This document shows, in pieces, positions 7,884 through 15,605 of a stretch of DNA of 43,759 nucleotides. Positions within the stretch are counted from its first letter, which is position 1. Each line of letters starts with the position of its first letter. The notes beneath the pieces were generated by a model, which was not told the origin of the DNA, did not search any database, and saw nothing but the letters and a program-made list of their open reading frames with translations. Origin of the DNA: an uncultured Oscillospiraceae bacterium (GTDB lineage: Bacteria; Bacillota; Clostridia; Oscillospirales; Acutalibacteraceae); the NCBI GenBank assembly GCA_900543395.1, contig UQQT01000017.1:1-43759 (forward strand), given 5' to 3'. The translations under genes were made by a program, and so were the position numbers.

Positions 7884-8894
7884 ATGGCAGGCGGAATGAC
7901 ATATACTGCGGTTGAATCCGAATCCTTACAGACCGCTGAAATTTACGGTAAAGCACTTGTTGAATTGGGCGAAAAACATCCTGAGGTTGTAGCGCTTACC
8001 GCCGACCTCGGCAAATCAACGAAAATCGGCGAATTTCAGAAGAAATTCCCCGACAGATTCTTTAATGTCGGCATTGCGGAGCAGAATATGTTCGGCATAG
8101 CCGCCGGTATGGCGAGAGCGGGACTTGTTCCTTTCCTTTCGACATTCTCGCAGTTCGCTTCTCTGCGCTCTGCGGATCAGCTCTCCACCGATATTTGCTA
8201 TCAGAATGTAAACGCCAAGGTTATCGCTACCCATTCGGGAACGTCCTTCGGACAGGCAGGCTCTACGCATCATGCGATTACCGACCTTGCCGTTACGAGA
8301 GCTATTCCTAATCTTACCGTTATCTGCCCCGCAGACGGTATTGAGACATACAACGCCGTTATGGCGGCTTATGAGACTCCCGGTCCGTTCTATATCAGAA
8401 TCAACCGCGGATTTGACCGTACTCTTTATAAAGACGGAAACTACGGCTTTGAAATCGGCAAGGCTGTCGAGGTTCACCAGGGTACCGACCTTACGATTAT
8501 CGCATGCGGTTCCTGTGTATTCCAGGCTGTACAGGCGGCAGACTTCCTTGATAAGGCCGACGGCTTAAAGATCAGAGTTCTCGATATGCACACCATTAAG
8601 CCTATCGACCGTGACGCTATCGTTAAGGCTGTTATGGACACCAGACGTATCATCACTGTTGAGGATCATAACGTTCTCGGCGGTCTCGGCTCTGCTGTTG
8701 CAGAGGTTGTCGTTGAGTCCGGTAAGGGCTGCGCGTTCAAGAAGCTCGGCGTGCCCGATAAGTTTGCTCCCATCGGTCTGCATGAGGATATCATGGCAGA
8801 GCTCGGCATCGACGCAAACGGCATTATAGAGGCTGTTCGTGAGGTAATGCACGCAGACTTTGAGCTTGACGAAGATTGGGACGACGAGATGTAA
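7884..8894 (+). CDS. Transketolase-like, C-terminal (pyrimidine-binding) subunit
   Basis: A 336-residue partner subunit (COG3958 type) beginning 3 nt after the upstream stop; the GGAGG for it lies inside the end of the preceding gene. It contains the pyrimidine-binding domain with the catalytic glutamate in NVGIAEQNMFGIAAG (~55-70), the THSGTSFGQAGSTHHAITDLA segment (read as THSG..FG.aGsTHhAi.D), ICPADG, and a transketolase C-terminal domain starting about residue 190 with EDHNVLGGLGSAV near 255. The two genes together make one complete transketolase active site at a dimer interface. The C-terminus ends with an acidic DELDEDWDDEM-like tail. Translation is probably coupled to the N-terminal subunit. 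Confidence 0.92.
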   Translation: MAGGMTYTAVESESLQTAEIYGKALVELGEKHPEVVALTADLGKSTKIGEFQKKFPDRFFNVGIAEQNMFGIAAGMARAGLVPFLSTFSQFASLRSADQLSTDICYQNVNAKVIATHSGTSFGQAGSTHHAITDLAVTRAIPNLTVICPADGIETYNAVMAAYETPGPFYIRINRGFDRTLYKDGNYGFEIGKAVEVHQGTDLTIIACGSCVFQAVQAADFLDKADGLKIRVLDMHTIKPIDRDAIVKAVMDTRRIITVEDHNVLGGLGSAVAEVVVESGKGCAFKKLGVPDKFAPIGLHEDIMAELGIDANGIIEAVREVMHADFELDEDWDDEM

Positions 8895-8941
8895 TAAGCC
8901 GTCGAGGCTGTTCATTTCGTCCGGGAAAGGATTGAAATATT

Positions 8942-9748
8942 ATGGCATCAAAGGAAGCCCTTTATACTAATAAAATATTCCTCTGCGGCGCGCTTCCTCT
9001 TTTAAAGACTATCGTAGCTGACATTCCGAGTCTTTCAAAGAAGTTCAGAGCGGTTCACTGTATTTATCAGGTAAGCGCTCTCGATCCCGACGCGCCCGGC
9101 GGAAAGTACGCCACTCACTTCCAGGTTAACTGCGACGAGTGGATCGTACACGCAAACAAGGTTGACCCCAAGCCCTATATTGACCTCGAGTTCAAGAGCG
9201 TAGACGCTATGAACGCGTTTTTCAAGGGTAAGATCAGCCCCGCTACTCTTCCTAAAATGAAGGGTATATGCAAGCATCCCGGCGAGTTCGTCGCATTCCT
9301 TACGGCTTTGCTTAAAATGGCAAACCTGCTCGGCATGACGACCATCCCCGAGGATGAAGCGACTAAGAGACTGCTCGTTAAGTGCTATTTCTATTTGCTC
9401 TCTACCGGTATCAGCACTCTTAATAAGATGGGACATGAAAAGGTACACGATTGGGCGTTAAAGAGCCCCGACCGCGTATATGCGTGGGCTGTCGAGGGTG
9501 AGCCGAGCGTTTCGGCATACCTCAGAGTCAAGGCAGGTAAGACGAAGGCGGGCAAGGGTGAGTATAAGAGAGCTATGCCGTTCTTCACCATGAAGTTCGA
9601 CTGTCTCGATTCCGCACTCGGTATTCTTATGTCTATCGACGACATGCTCGAGTCTACCAGACAGGGTAAACTCATCATGGAGGGCGCACCCGAATTCGGC
9701 GCACAGATAGGCGAGTATATGATGCTCGTCGGCGGACTGGCGAAATAA
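8942..9748 (+). CDS. SCP2-like protein, second of the cluster
   Basis: A 268-residue soluble protein with no signal peptide. Like the gene at 4795 it seems to consist of two similar halves joined by a helical linker: an N-terminal half with an amphipathic beta region and VDAMNAFFKGKI (~75-95), and a C-terminal half with YAWAVEGEPSVSAYLRVK (~180) and a closing DSALGILMSIDD..RQGKLIMEGAPEFG stretch. The 'small-x-G-K-I/L then hydrophobic helix' ending is typical of SCP2-like folds. The assignment is weaker than for the first gene and rests on pattern and context. AAAGGA precedes the ATG by about 10 nt. It is 47 nt after the transketolase subunit and closes the cluster before a terminator. Its role is not known; a carrier or scaffold for a hydrophobic intermediate is a guess. 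Confidence 0.6.
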   Translation: MASKEALYTNKIFLCGALPLLKTIVADIPSLSKKFRAVHCIYQVSALDPDAPGGKYATHFQVNCDEWIVHANKVDPKPYIDLEFKSVDAMNAFFKGKISPATLPKMKGICKHPGEFVAFLTALLKMANLLGMTTIPEDEATKRLLVKCYFYLLSTGISTLNKMGHEKVHDWALKSPDRVYAWAVEGEPSVSAYLRVKAGKTKAGKGEYKRAMPFFTMKFDCLDSALGILMSIDDMLESTRQGKLIMEGAPEFGAQIGEYMMLVGGLAK

Positions 9749-9760
9749 TCGTATAATTAA

Positions 9761-9800
9761 ACGCCGTAATCTGTTTTACGCAGGTTACGGTGTTTTTTTG
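9761..9800 (+). terminator. Intrinsic terminator of the transketolase cluster
   Basis: A 13-bp stem (9761-9773 with 9781-9793, two G-U pairs) with a 7-nt loop, followed by a run of T. Confidence 0.9.
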
Positions 9801-9840
9801 CGTTTTCATAATTGTAAATTTATGAAATAAAATATTAATA

Positions 9841-9869
9841 TTGACTTTTTGAAAGAAATATTATACAAT
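9841..9869 (+). promoter_or_regulatory. Sigma-A promoter of the structured RNA/leader
   Basis: TTGACT (9841-9846) and TACAAT (9864-9869), 17-bp spacer. The predicted start, about 9876, coincides with the first base of the outer helix of the structured RNA below. Confidence 0.75.
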
Positions 9870-9875
9870 AAAAAA

Positions 9876-10094
9876 GCCAAACTAACTAAATAGAAAACAG
9901 TGACACTCTTTTTTTATCTAAGGGTATTATTTGTGTTATATTACAACAACCTCGAATTTGATAAAAATGCAAGTTCCATGCGGTTGTTGTAAAAAGCAAA
10001 TACAATTATGTGTTCACTGTTTCAACAAAAGTTAGTTTGGCGACTATCGGAGTTTGCATTTTTTGTGCGTTTGCTTCGGTAGACGCACTTTTTT
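9876..10094 (+). ncRNA. Candidate structured RNA or regulatory leader, unknown family
   Basis: Three nested helices are visible. The outer stem is 12 perfect bp (9876-9887 with 10030-10041). After a symmetric 7/7-nt internal loop comes a 9-bp stem (9895-9903 with 10014-10022). After a large asymmetric bubble (37 and 21 nt) comes an 11-bp hairpin (9941-9951 with 9982-9992) with a 30-nt loop. A 6-bp GC-rich hairpin (10065-10070 with 10083-10088) and TTTTTT act as a terminator. A promoter lies at the exact 5' end and there is no credible ORF. The closing stem, bubble and terminal arm resemble the overall shape of 6S RNA, but I do not recognise conserved sequence. It could also be a leader controlling the gene at 10178. 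Confidence 0.5.
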
Positions 10095-10177
10095 GTTTTG
10101 TGGGAAAATTATTTAGATTATTTGAAGGAGGGCAGTTTTTTACTGATTATATATTAGAAAAAGGGAGTAACAAAAAT

Positions 10178-13015
10178 ATGAAAAACTTAACGAGACGATT
10201 TTTGTCAATTGTTTTGTGTTGTTTACTTATTTGTTCTGTGCCTGTTATATCAAGTGCGGAAACGAGCGATTTTTCAATAGGAGATAAAATAACACTCGGA
10301 AATTATAATAATGAACCTATAACATGGGTTTGCATTTTGATTGACGATAACGGACCTTTGTTTTTGTCGGAAAAAGTATTGTGTAAAAAAGAATATGATG
10401 CGGCGGGTGAATCTTCGATTTATCATACAGATGGATGGGGATATATCCGTAAACAACGTGGCTCCAATTGTTGGGCGGATTCAAGCATCCGACAGTGGTT
10501 GAACACTTCGGGAGATGTCGAGTATACGCATTGTCCCCCTTCCTACAAAGAAGAAGACGGCTTTTTGACCGGTTTTACTGCAGCAGAATTAAATGCTATT
10601 AAAACTGTCACTCAAAAAACAAATCTGAACGAATGGGATGCCGCACACAGAGAAGGATATCTTGACGGCGGTCAATACGAGTCCACTGATAAGTATACAA
10701 TCAGTGGATTGAAAGATGTTATTAAATCGGATTATTGGTATCAAAATGTCACAGACAGGGTGTTTTTGCTCGATGAAAGACAAGTATACCAAGGGTATAA
10801 CAATCTTCCGGATGTAATTTCTGCAATGGAGTATTGCACAAGAATATCCAATAACGGAGGAGCAAGCTATGAAAATGTTAGAAAAGTTTCCGGAAGTGAT
10901 TATTATTTAGGTACAATAGGAGCATGTGACTCCGGTAATATTCGTCCTGCAATATATATTGATGCAACTAAAAAAGTCAACAACGGTCTAGTAAAAGGCT
11001 CATATACATGGCAGTCTGATAATCAAATCCGAATTAACAGTACATGGTATGATATTGATGAAAACGTTGAAGGATTAAAATCATATATCAGCAAATTGTC
11101 CTTATTTACTCAAGTTTCATGTTATGTAAAAAACGGTGCGGTTGTTGCTTGTTCAACGGCAGATGTGCCGGTAAAAACCCTCTTTTCCGTTTCTCCGTCG
11201 GACAGAAATATAAAGTTTGACGCGAAATCGTCTTCTTTTTCTAAGGAAAGTATGCAGTTGTCCGTTAATATTGCAAACAGTATGAAAGAAAAAGGCGTCG
11301 GCTGGGAAGCTTTAGAATCGATGAGCTTTACGTTTGATTCGTTTAGTATATATGTTGACGAACCGATGTATTTTAAAAACGGTTTGTTCGGATTATCTAA
11401 AACAAACTCATATACCGTCAAACTGGAGAATCCGGTAACAATATATCCGGGGCATAGCTATAATATTGATGAAGAAATCAATGTCTTTTTTGATTCTGAT
11501 AAAATGTCTGAGACCGTCAAGGATGTTTACGGAAATGCGGAGGCGAATATTTCACTGTCCGTATCAAATTCAGGCAATTCTGTCGGAAGCGCGGGAAATT
11601 TCGTCACGATAACAGACAATCAAATTCAAAACAATGCAGTCAATGCTTCGGCGTTGGATTCGTCATATGCATCAGCCGGCAGTCAGCTTAACTCTTGTAT
11701 TTCGAGCATAAAGCTGGAAAATGAATTTTTGAGAGAGATTTTTTCCGACAACGATTGGAATGCAATAAAAACAGATATTGTCTGCAAGGCGATATTAAAA
11801 GAAATTCCGAAAAGTTCATATGAAAATGCTAATATTTCAAAAAAAGCGCTTAATAAGCTTATAGGCAAAATCGGAGTCAATACATCTATAATCCCGGTTA
11901 TGCGTACCGAGACAATTACCACGCGCGCTTTTGTCAGCTCCGAAAAATACGGCGATATGGAAGTTGAGATCAGCGTAAAAATGAACTATCCGGCAGTCGG
12001 CAATGACGGCGCATTTGCCGCATACAGTTTAGGAACGGCGGATTATAAAATAAAAGGCTCAAAAAAAGTTCCCGCCGATAAGCGGTCGGGTACGTGTACT
12101 TGTATGATAGCATTAGCGGATATTTCACAGTTTGCTTCCTCGGTCGAAAGAGTTTCCATGAGTGAAATAGAAAATGCATATAATATGTGTTACGGAAATG
12201 ATTTAAACCAGGTCTGTGATATGTTTTTCGGAAATGTTGTAACTAAAATAATTTCAAAAACAAAATTTAAATCATATTCTCATGCTCTTTTTAAACTTCT
12301 TTCTTATCCTTCAACAGCGGTGTCGATATACTGCCCGGTAGATGTGTATGTTTACAATGACAGCGGTGAACTGTGTGCAAGTGTTGTCGATAATGAAGCT
12401 GAGTGTTCTGATGAAAATATAACGATAGATGTAAACGGCGACGAAAAAACGGTTAAAGTTTACGGCGAGGACTATTCAATAAAACTTGTAGGAACGGCTT
12501 ATTCGGCAATGGATGTTGAAGTAGTGAATTATGCGTCCTATAACGATACGCTGAGAACCGTTCACTATAATAATGTCGAACTTGAACCCGGAAAGGCGTT
12601 TTCTCTTGATGTTAAGGACGATGATTACAGCAGTAATAATTACGATATCACCGTAAACGAAAATGAAACCATAAAGCCCGACAGCGACAGTTTTTCAGTT
12701 CACCGTGCGTCCCCCGGAGATTGGGAAGTTCAAAGAGCTGCGACCTGTACTAAAACCGGACTGTCCGTGAAAAAATGCACCGTCTGCGGAGAAATAGTTG
12801 AAACAAAAGAGACGCGTGCATTAGGACACGTTGATGATAACGGAGATAAAATCTGCGACAGGTGCGGTGAAGATATTACCGATATTCAAAAGAATTGTAA
12901 ACACCTTTGTCATTCGTCAAACAGATTTTTAAAATTTATATGGAAAATCGTAAATTTCATACACAGAATCTTCGGTATCAATAAACATTGCTCCTGCGGA
13001 TTAAAGCATTATTAA
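10178..13015 (+). CDS. Large secreted protein with DUF6273-like domain and conserved Cys-rich C-terminal tail
   Basis: About 945 residues. I chose the ATG at 10178: AAGGGAG lies upstream and it opens a clear signal peptide (basic start, hydrophobic core ending VISSAE, cleavage near residue 27). Residues ~30-270 look like the DUF6273 module common in clostridial surface proteins: 'ITLGNYNNEPITWVCI', a Trp-rich 'SSIRQWLN' motif, 'DRVFLLDERQVY', and closing 'GNIRPAIYI'. The middle ~500 residues are beta-rich and unrecognised. Near the end is a two-CxxC segment (CTVCGEIVETKE then DRCGED), followed by a terminal tail of ~40 residues with an aromatic hydrophobic core between two Cys/His clusters (CKHLCH, then CSCGLKHY). 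The gene is more AT-rich than its left neighbours, hinting at different ancestry. It may be controlled by the structured leader upstream. Confidence 0.8.
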   Translation: MKNLTRRFLSIVLCCLLICSVPVISSAETSDFSIGDKITLGNYNNEPITWVCILIDDNGPLFLSEKVLCKKEYDAAGESSIYHTDGWGYIRKQRGSNCWADSSIRQWLNTSGDVEYTHCPPSYKEEDGFLTGFTAAELNAIKTVTQKTNLNEWDAAHREGYLDGGQYESTDKYTISGLKDVIKSDYWYQNVTDRVFLLDERQVYQGYNNLPDVISAMEYCTRISNNGGASYENVRKVSGSDYYLGTIGACDSGNIRPAIYIDATKKVNNGLVKGSYTWQSDNQIRINSTWYDIDENVEGLKSYISKLSLFTQVSCYVKNGAVVACSTADVPVKTLFSVSPSDRNIKFDAKSSSFSKESMQLSVNIANSMKEKGVGWEALESMSFTFDSFSIYVDEPMYFKNGLFGLSKTNSYTVKLENPVTIYPGHSYNIDEEINVFFDSDKMSETVKDVYGNAEANISLSVSNSGNSVGSAGNFVTITDNQIQNNAVNASALDSSYASAGSQLNSCISSIKLENEFLREIFSDNDWNAIKTDIVCKAILKEIPKSSYENANISKKALNKLIGKIGVNTSIIPVMRTETITTRAFVSSEKYGDMEVEISVKMNYPAVGNDGAFAAYSLGTADYKIKGSKKVPADKRSGTCTCMIALADISQFASSVERVSMSEIENAYNMCYGNDLNQVCDMFFGNVVTKIISKTKFKSYSHALFKLLSYPSTAVSIYCPVDVYVYNDSGELCASVVDNEAECSDENITIDVNGDEKTVKVYGEDYSIKLVGTAYSAMDVEVVNYASYNDTLRTVHYNNVELEPGKAFSLDVKDDDYSSNNYDITVNENETIKPDSDSFSVHRASPGDWEVQRAATCTKTGLSVKKCTVCGEIVETKETRALGHVDDNGDKICDRCGEDITDIQKNCKHLCHSSNRFLKFIWKIVNFIHRIFGINKHCSCGLKHY

Positions 13016-13041
13016 ATAACAGAATATTTATACAGAAAATT

Positions 13042-13073
13042 AAGCTGAATCGGATATTTTTCCGATTCAGCTT
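13042..13073. terminator. Bidirectional terminator between convergent genes
   Basis: A perfect 13-bp stem (13042-13054 with 13061-13073) and 6-nt loop between the plus-strand gene ending at 13015 and the minus-strand gene ending at 13091. T-rich sequence follows on the plus side, and an A/T-rich stretch lies on the other. Confidence 0.85.
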
Positions 13074-13090
13074 TGTTATGCATTTTTTGT

Positions 13091-15442
13091 TTATTCCATT
13101 TTCGGTACAGCTGTATATTTTGTTCTTTTTATAGCCTTAAAGCACGTACATCCGGATTTGTACTCTGTTTCGGTGTCTGATATTTCGTACCTGCCGTAAA
13201 GTTTTATTATGCCGTCGGCGGCGGGGATGAGTTCGGCTTTTGTGAGTTTTCCGTTTTTCCATTCGGCATTTACGGTTATATTACCTCGTGCTTTAAGCCC
13301 CGTAAACGTGCCGTCCTTCCATTCGTCGGGCAGCGCGGGCAGAAGGTCGATAACAAACGAATTTTCGGAGTAAACATGGCTTTGCAGGAGCATTTCGCAG
13401 ATTCCTGCCGACGCGCCGAAATTGCCGTCGATTTGAAACGGCGGGTGCGCGTCGAACAGATTTCTGTAAACTCCGCCGCCCGTGTTGTATTTTACGCTTC
13501 TGCCGTTTTCTCCGACGGGGGAGAGCAGACGTTTTATTAATTTCAGCGCGCGGTTGCCGTCGCGGAGTCTTGCCCGGAAGTTGATTTTCCACGCAAGGCT
13601 CCAGCCCGTGCCGTCGTCTCCGCGGATTTCAAGGCTCTTTTTGCAGGCAGACGCGAGTTCTTTCGATTCGAGAACATTTATCATACTGCCGGGGTGAAGT
13701 CCGTACAGGTGCGAAACATGGCGGTGATGAATTTCCGGCGCATTCATGTCCCAGTCGCCGTACCACTCGCACAGCTGACCCTCTTTACCGATGTGAAGCT
13801 TTGCAAGACGGGATTTTAAATTCTCAAGTTTTGAACGAAGCGCCCCGTCCGTATTGAGAATTTCCGAAAGGCGTATCATGTCCGTGAAATTATCGTAAAG
13901 CATTTCGATATCCATGGCGTTGCCTTTGCATACCCAGCCCTCGAGTCCGTTGTCTGTTCTGAATGAATTTTCGGGCGACGTGGACGGGTTTGTCATTAAT
14001 GCGCCGTCCGAATCCTCGTAAAGCAGTTCAATATTGAAAAGGCAGTTCTCGCGTATGACGGGGTAAAAGCGTTTAAGAAGCTCTTTATCCGATGTGTAGT
14101 TATAATACTCGACAAGATGTCTGCACAGCCATGCACCTCCGAGCGGATACTGCGACCATCCTCCGCCCCATCCGGGCGAAGTCCACAGCCACGGCGACGT
14201 GATGGTGTAGAGAGTCCATCCGTCGGCGTTATAATATGCTTTGGCGGTTTTTCTGCCGTTTTCGGGAAGCGCGCAGATAAGCTTTGCAAACGGTTCCGTA
14301 AGCTCTGCGAGTCCGAGAGGTCCCGCTGGCCAGTAGTTCATCTGAACGTTTATATTCGTATGGTAATCGCTGTGCCACGGCGGATCGTATTCGTTGCACC
14401 AAATGCCCTGTAAATTTGCCGGGAGCGCATTATTCGGACGGGAGGACGATATGAGCAGATATTTTCCGTAATTAAACAGCAGTTCGCACAGCGCGGGCGA
14501 AGCTCCGTTTTCGTCGGAATCCTTTAATAATTCGTCGACCGTCTTTGTTTCGTTTTTGCCGATTGAAATACTGCCGGTATTAAAATACGGTTCGAATTCG
14601 TATGTATGGCGGGATAAAAGCTCATCATAAGAATATTTAATCGCACTGTTAATTATAGCTTCGCATTTTTCGACGGGGTCTGCGCCTTTGAATTTCTTTG
14701 ATCGGTCGAGAATGTAGTCGGTCGCCGCAGTGAACAGAACCGTTACCGATTCTGCGTTTTTTATTTTAACTCCGCCGTTATCCGCCGACGCGGTTCCTCC
14801 GTCGTTAATAATCCTGCATCGGCCTGCAAATTTCATGTGATTTTTGTCCGAGTCGCAGTGACCGTAAAAAGAAAATCCCGAATTTGTATAACATATATTT
14901 TCAATATCAAGGCGGTCAAACGATATTTTTAAATTAATCGAGGCGGGAGACGACGATTTGAATTTAAAAACGATAACGTCGTCTGCGTTTGAGGCAAATG
15001 CGTACCTTTTATAAAGAGCGTTGGAATGAACGAACGCGTCGGAGTAAACAGCTGTCCGTAAATCGAGCTTTCGGATATAGTCCTTACATTCGGGGTCGTT
15101 GATATTCGATTCGAATGTTATATCCCCGAGAGTCTGATACGAACATGAGTACGCGCCCTCAAAACCTCCGCCGTAATTTGTAAAATATGTATCGAGAATA
15201 TCCTGCGCCGTTTTGTAATCACCGTTATTTACGGCTGAACGCAGGCTGTCGAGATGTTTATACGCCCCGGGTCTGTCCGCTTTGGGGAATGGTTCTCCGC
15301 TCCACAGCGATACTTCATTCAGATTGCAGACTGCTTTCTGAACGGAGCCCGGTAACATTGCGCCGAGACGTCCGCTTCCTATCGGTAAGCAGTCTGTCCA
15401 TTTTTTGGCGGGGGAGCTGTATTTTAAAACGCAGTTGTTCAC
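13091..15442 (-). CDS. Glycoside hydrolase family 95, probable alpha-L-fucosidase, intracellular
   Basis: About 783 residues from a GTG at 15442, 8 nt after GGAGG; an upstream in-frame start would overlap the promoter. GH95 signatures are present: the N-terminal LPIGSGRLGAMLPG and LNEVSLWSGEP, the NLQGIWCNEYDPPWHSDYH region followed by TNINVQMNYWP (Asn pair that activates water), LCEWYGDWD with HHRHVSHLYGLHPG (acid glutamate region), and the terminal IDGNFGASAGICEMLLQS (Asp). GH95 enzymes are inverting alpha-1,2-L-fucosidases or alpha-L-galactosidases. No signal peptide is present, so it should act in the cytoplasm on imported oligosaccharides. It stands alone, without transporter or regulator genes next to it. 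Its promoter carries a direct repeat (separate entry). Confidence 0.93.
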   Translation of the reverse strand: MNNCVLKYSSPAKKWTDCLPIGSGRLGAMLPGSVQKAVCNLNEVSLWSGEPFPKADRPGAYKHLDSLRSAVNNGDYKTAQDILDTYFTNYGGGFEGAYSCSYQTLGDITFESNINDPECKDYIRKLDLRTAVYSDAFVHSNALYKRYAFASNADDVIVFKFKSSSPASINLKISFDRLDIENICYTNSGFSFYGHCDSDKNHMKFAGRCRIINDGGTASADNGGVKIKNAESVTVLFTAATDYILDRSKKFKGADPVEKCEAIINSAIKYSYDELLSRHTYEFEPYFNTGSISIGKNETKTVDELLKDSDENGASPALCELLFNYGKYLLISSSRPNNALPANLQGIWCNEYDPPWHSDYHTNINVQMNYWPAGPLGLAELTEPFAKLICALPENGRKTAKAYYNADGWTLYTITSPWLWTSPGWGGGWSQYPLGGAWLCRHLVEYYNYTSDKELLKRFYPVIRENCLFNIELLYEDSDGALMTNPSTSPENSFRTDNGLEGWVCKGNAMDIEMLYDNFTDMIRLSEILNTDGALRSKLENLKSRLAKLHIGKEGQLCEWYGDWDMNAPEIHHRHVSHLYGLHPGSMINVLESKELASACKKSLEIRGDDGTGWSLAWKINFRARLRDGNRALKLIKRLLSPVGENGRSVKYNTGGGVYRNLFDAHPPFQIDGNFGASAGICEMLLQSHVYSENSFVIDLLPALPDEWKDGTFTGLKARGNITVNAEWKNGKLTKAELIPAADGIIKLYGRYEISDTETEYKSGCTCFKAIKRTKYTAVPKME

Positions 15443-15475
15443 ATCCGCGCCTCCTTTATTTTTTTGCTGCTTTCT

Positions 15476-15527
15476 ATTATATTTTAATCCGTATAAAAAG
15501 TAAAGCAAAAAAATCCGTATAAAAAGT
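15476..15527 (-). promoter_or_regulatory. GH95 promoter overlapped by a 16-bp direct repeat
   Basis: On the minus strand TTTACT (15504-15499) and TATAAT (15481-15476) are 17 bp apart. The 16-bp sequence AATCCGTATAAAAAGT (plus-strand reading) occurs exactly at 15486-15501 and 15512-15527, a 26-bp period. One copy fills the spacer and part of the -35 box; the other lies just upstream. This looks like an activator or repressor site pair for fucosidase expression. Confidence 0.65.
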
Positions 15528-15536
15528 TAAGAAAAT

Positions 15537-15566
15537 ACGCCCGCAAACCGTAAAGTTTGCGGGCGT
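15537..15566 (-). terminator. Intrinsic terminator of the dockerin protein gene
   Basis: A perfect 12-bp GC-rich stem (15537-15548 with 15555-15566), 6-nt loop. On the minus strand it is followed by ATTTTCTT, so it ends the transcript of the gene at 15606-18071 just before the GH95 promoter. Confidence 0.85.
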
Positions 15567-15605
15567 CGAATTATTTATCAACCGAAATATGATAACTTAA
15601 TTCTG

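Noticed and set aside
5023..9678. Minus-strand open frames opposite the transketolase cluster
   Set aside because: They mirror highly biased codons of the real genes and show no start signals or family motifs.
9876..10041. MITE, because of the inverted ends
   Set aside because: There is no target-site duplication around the 12-bp arms, and a promoter starts exactly at the left arm, which fits an RNA gene better.
10124..10160. Second gene start after the GAAGGAGGG at about 10123
   Set aside because: No start codon follows at usable distance and stops occur at once in that context; the ATG at 10178 with its own AAGGGAG opens a signal peptide.
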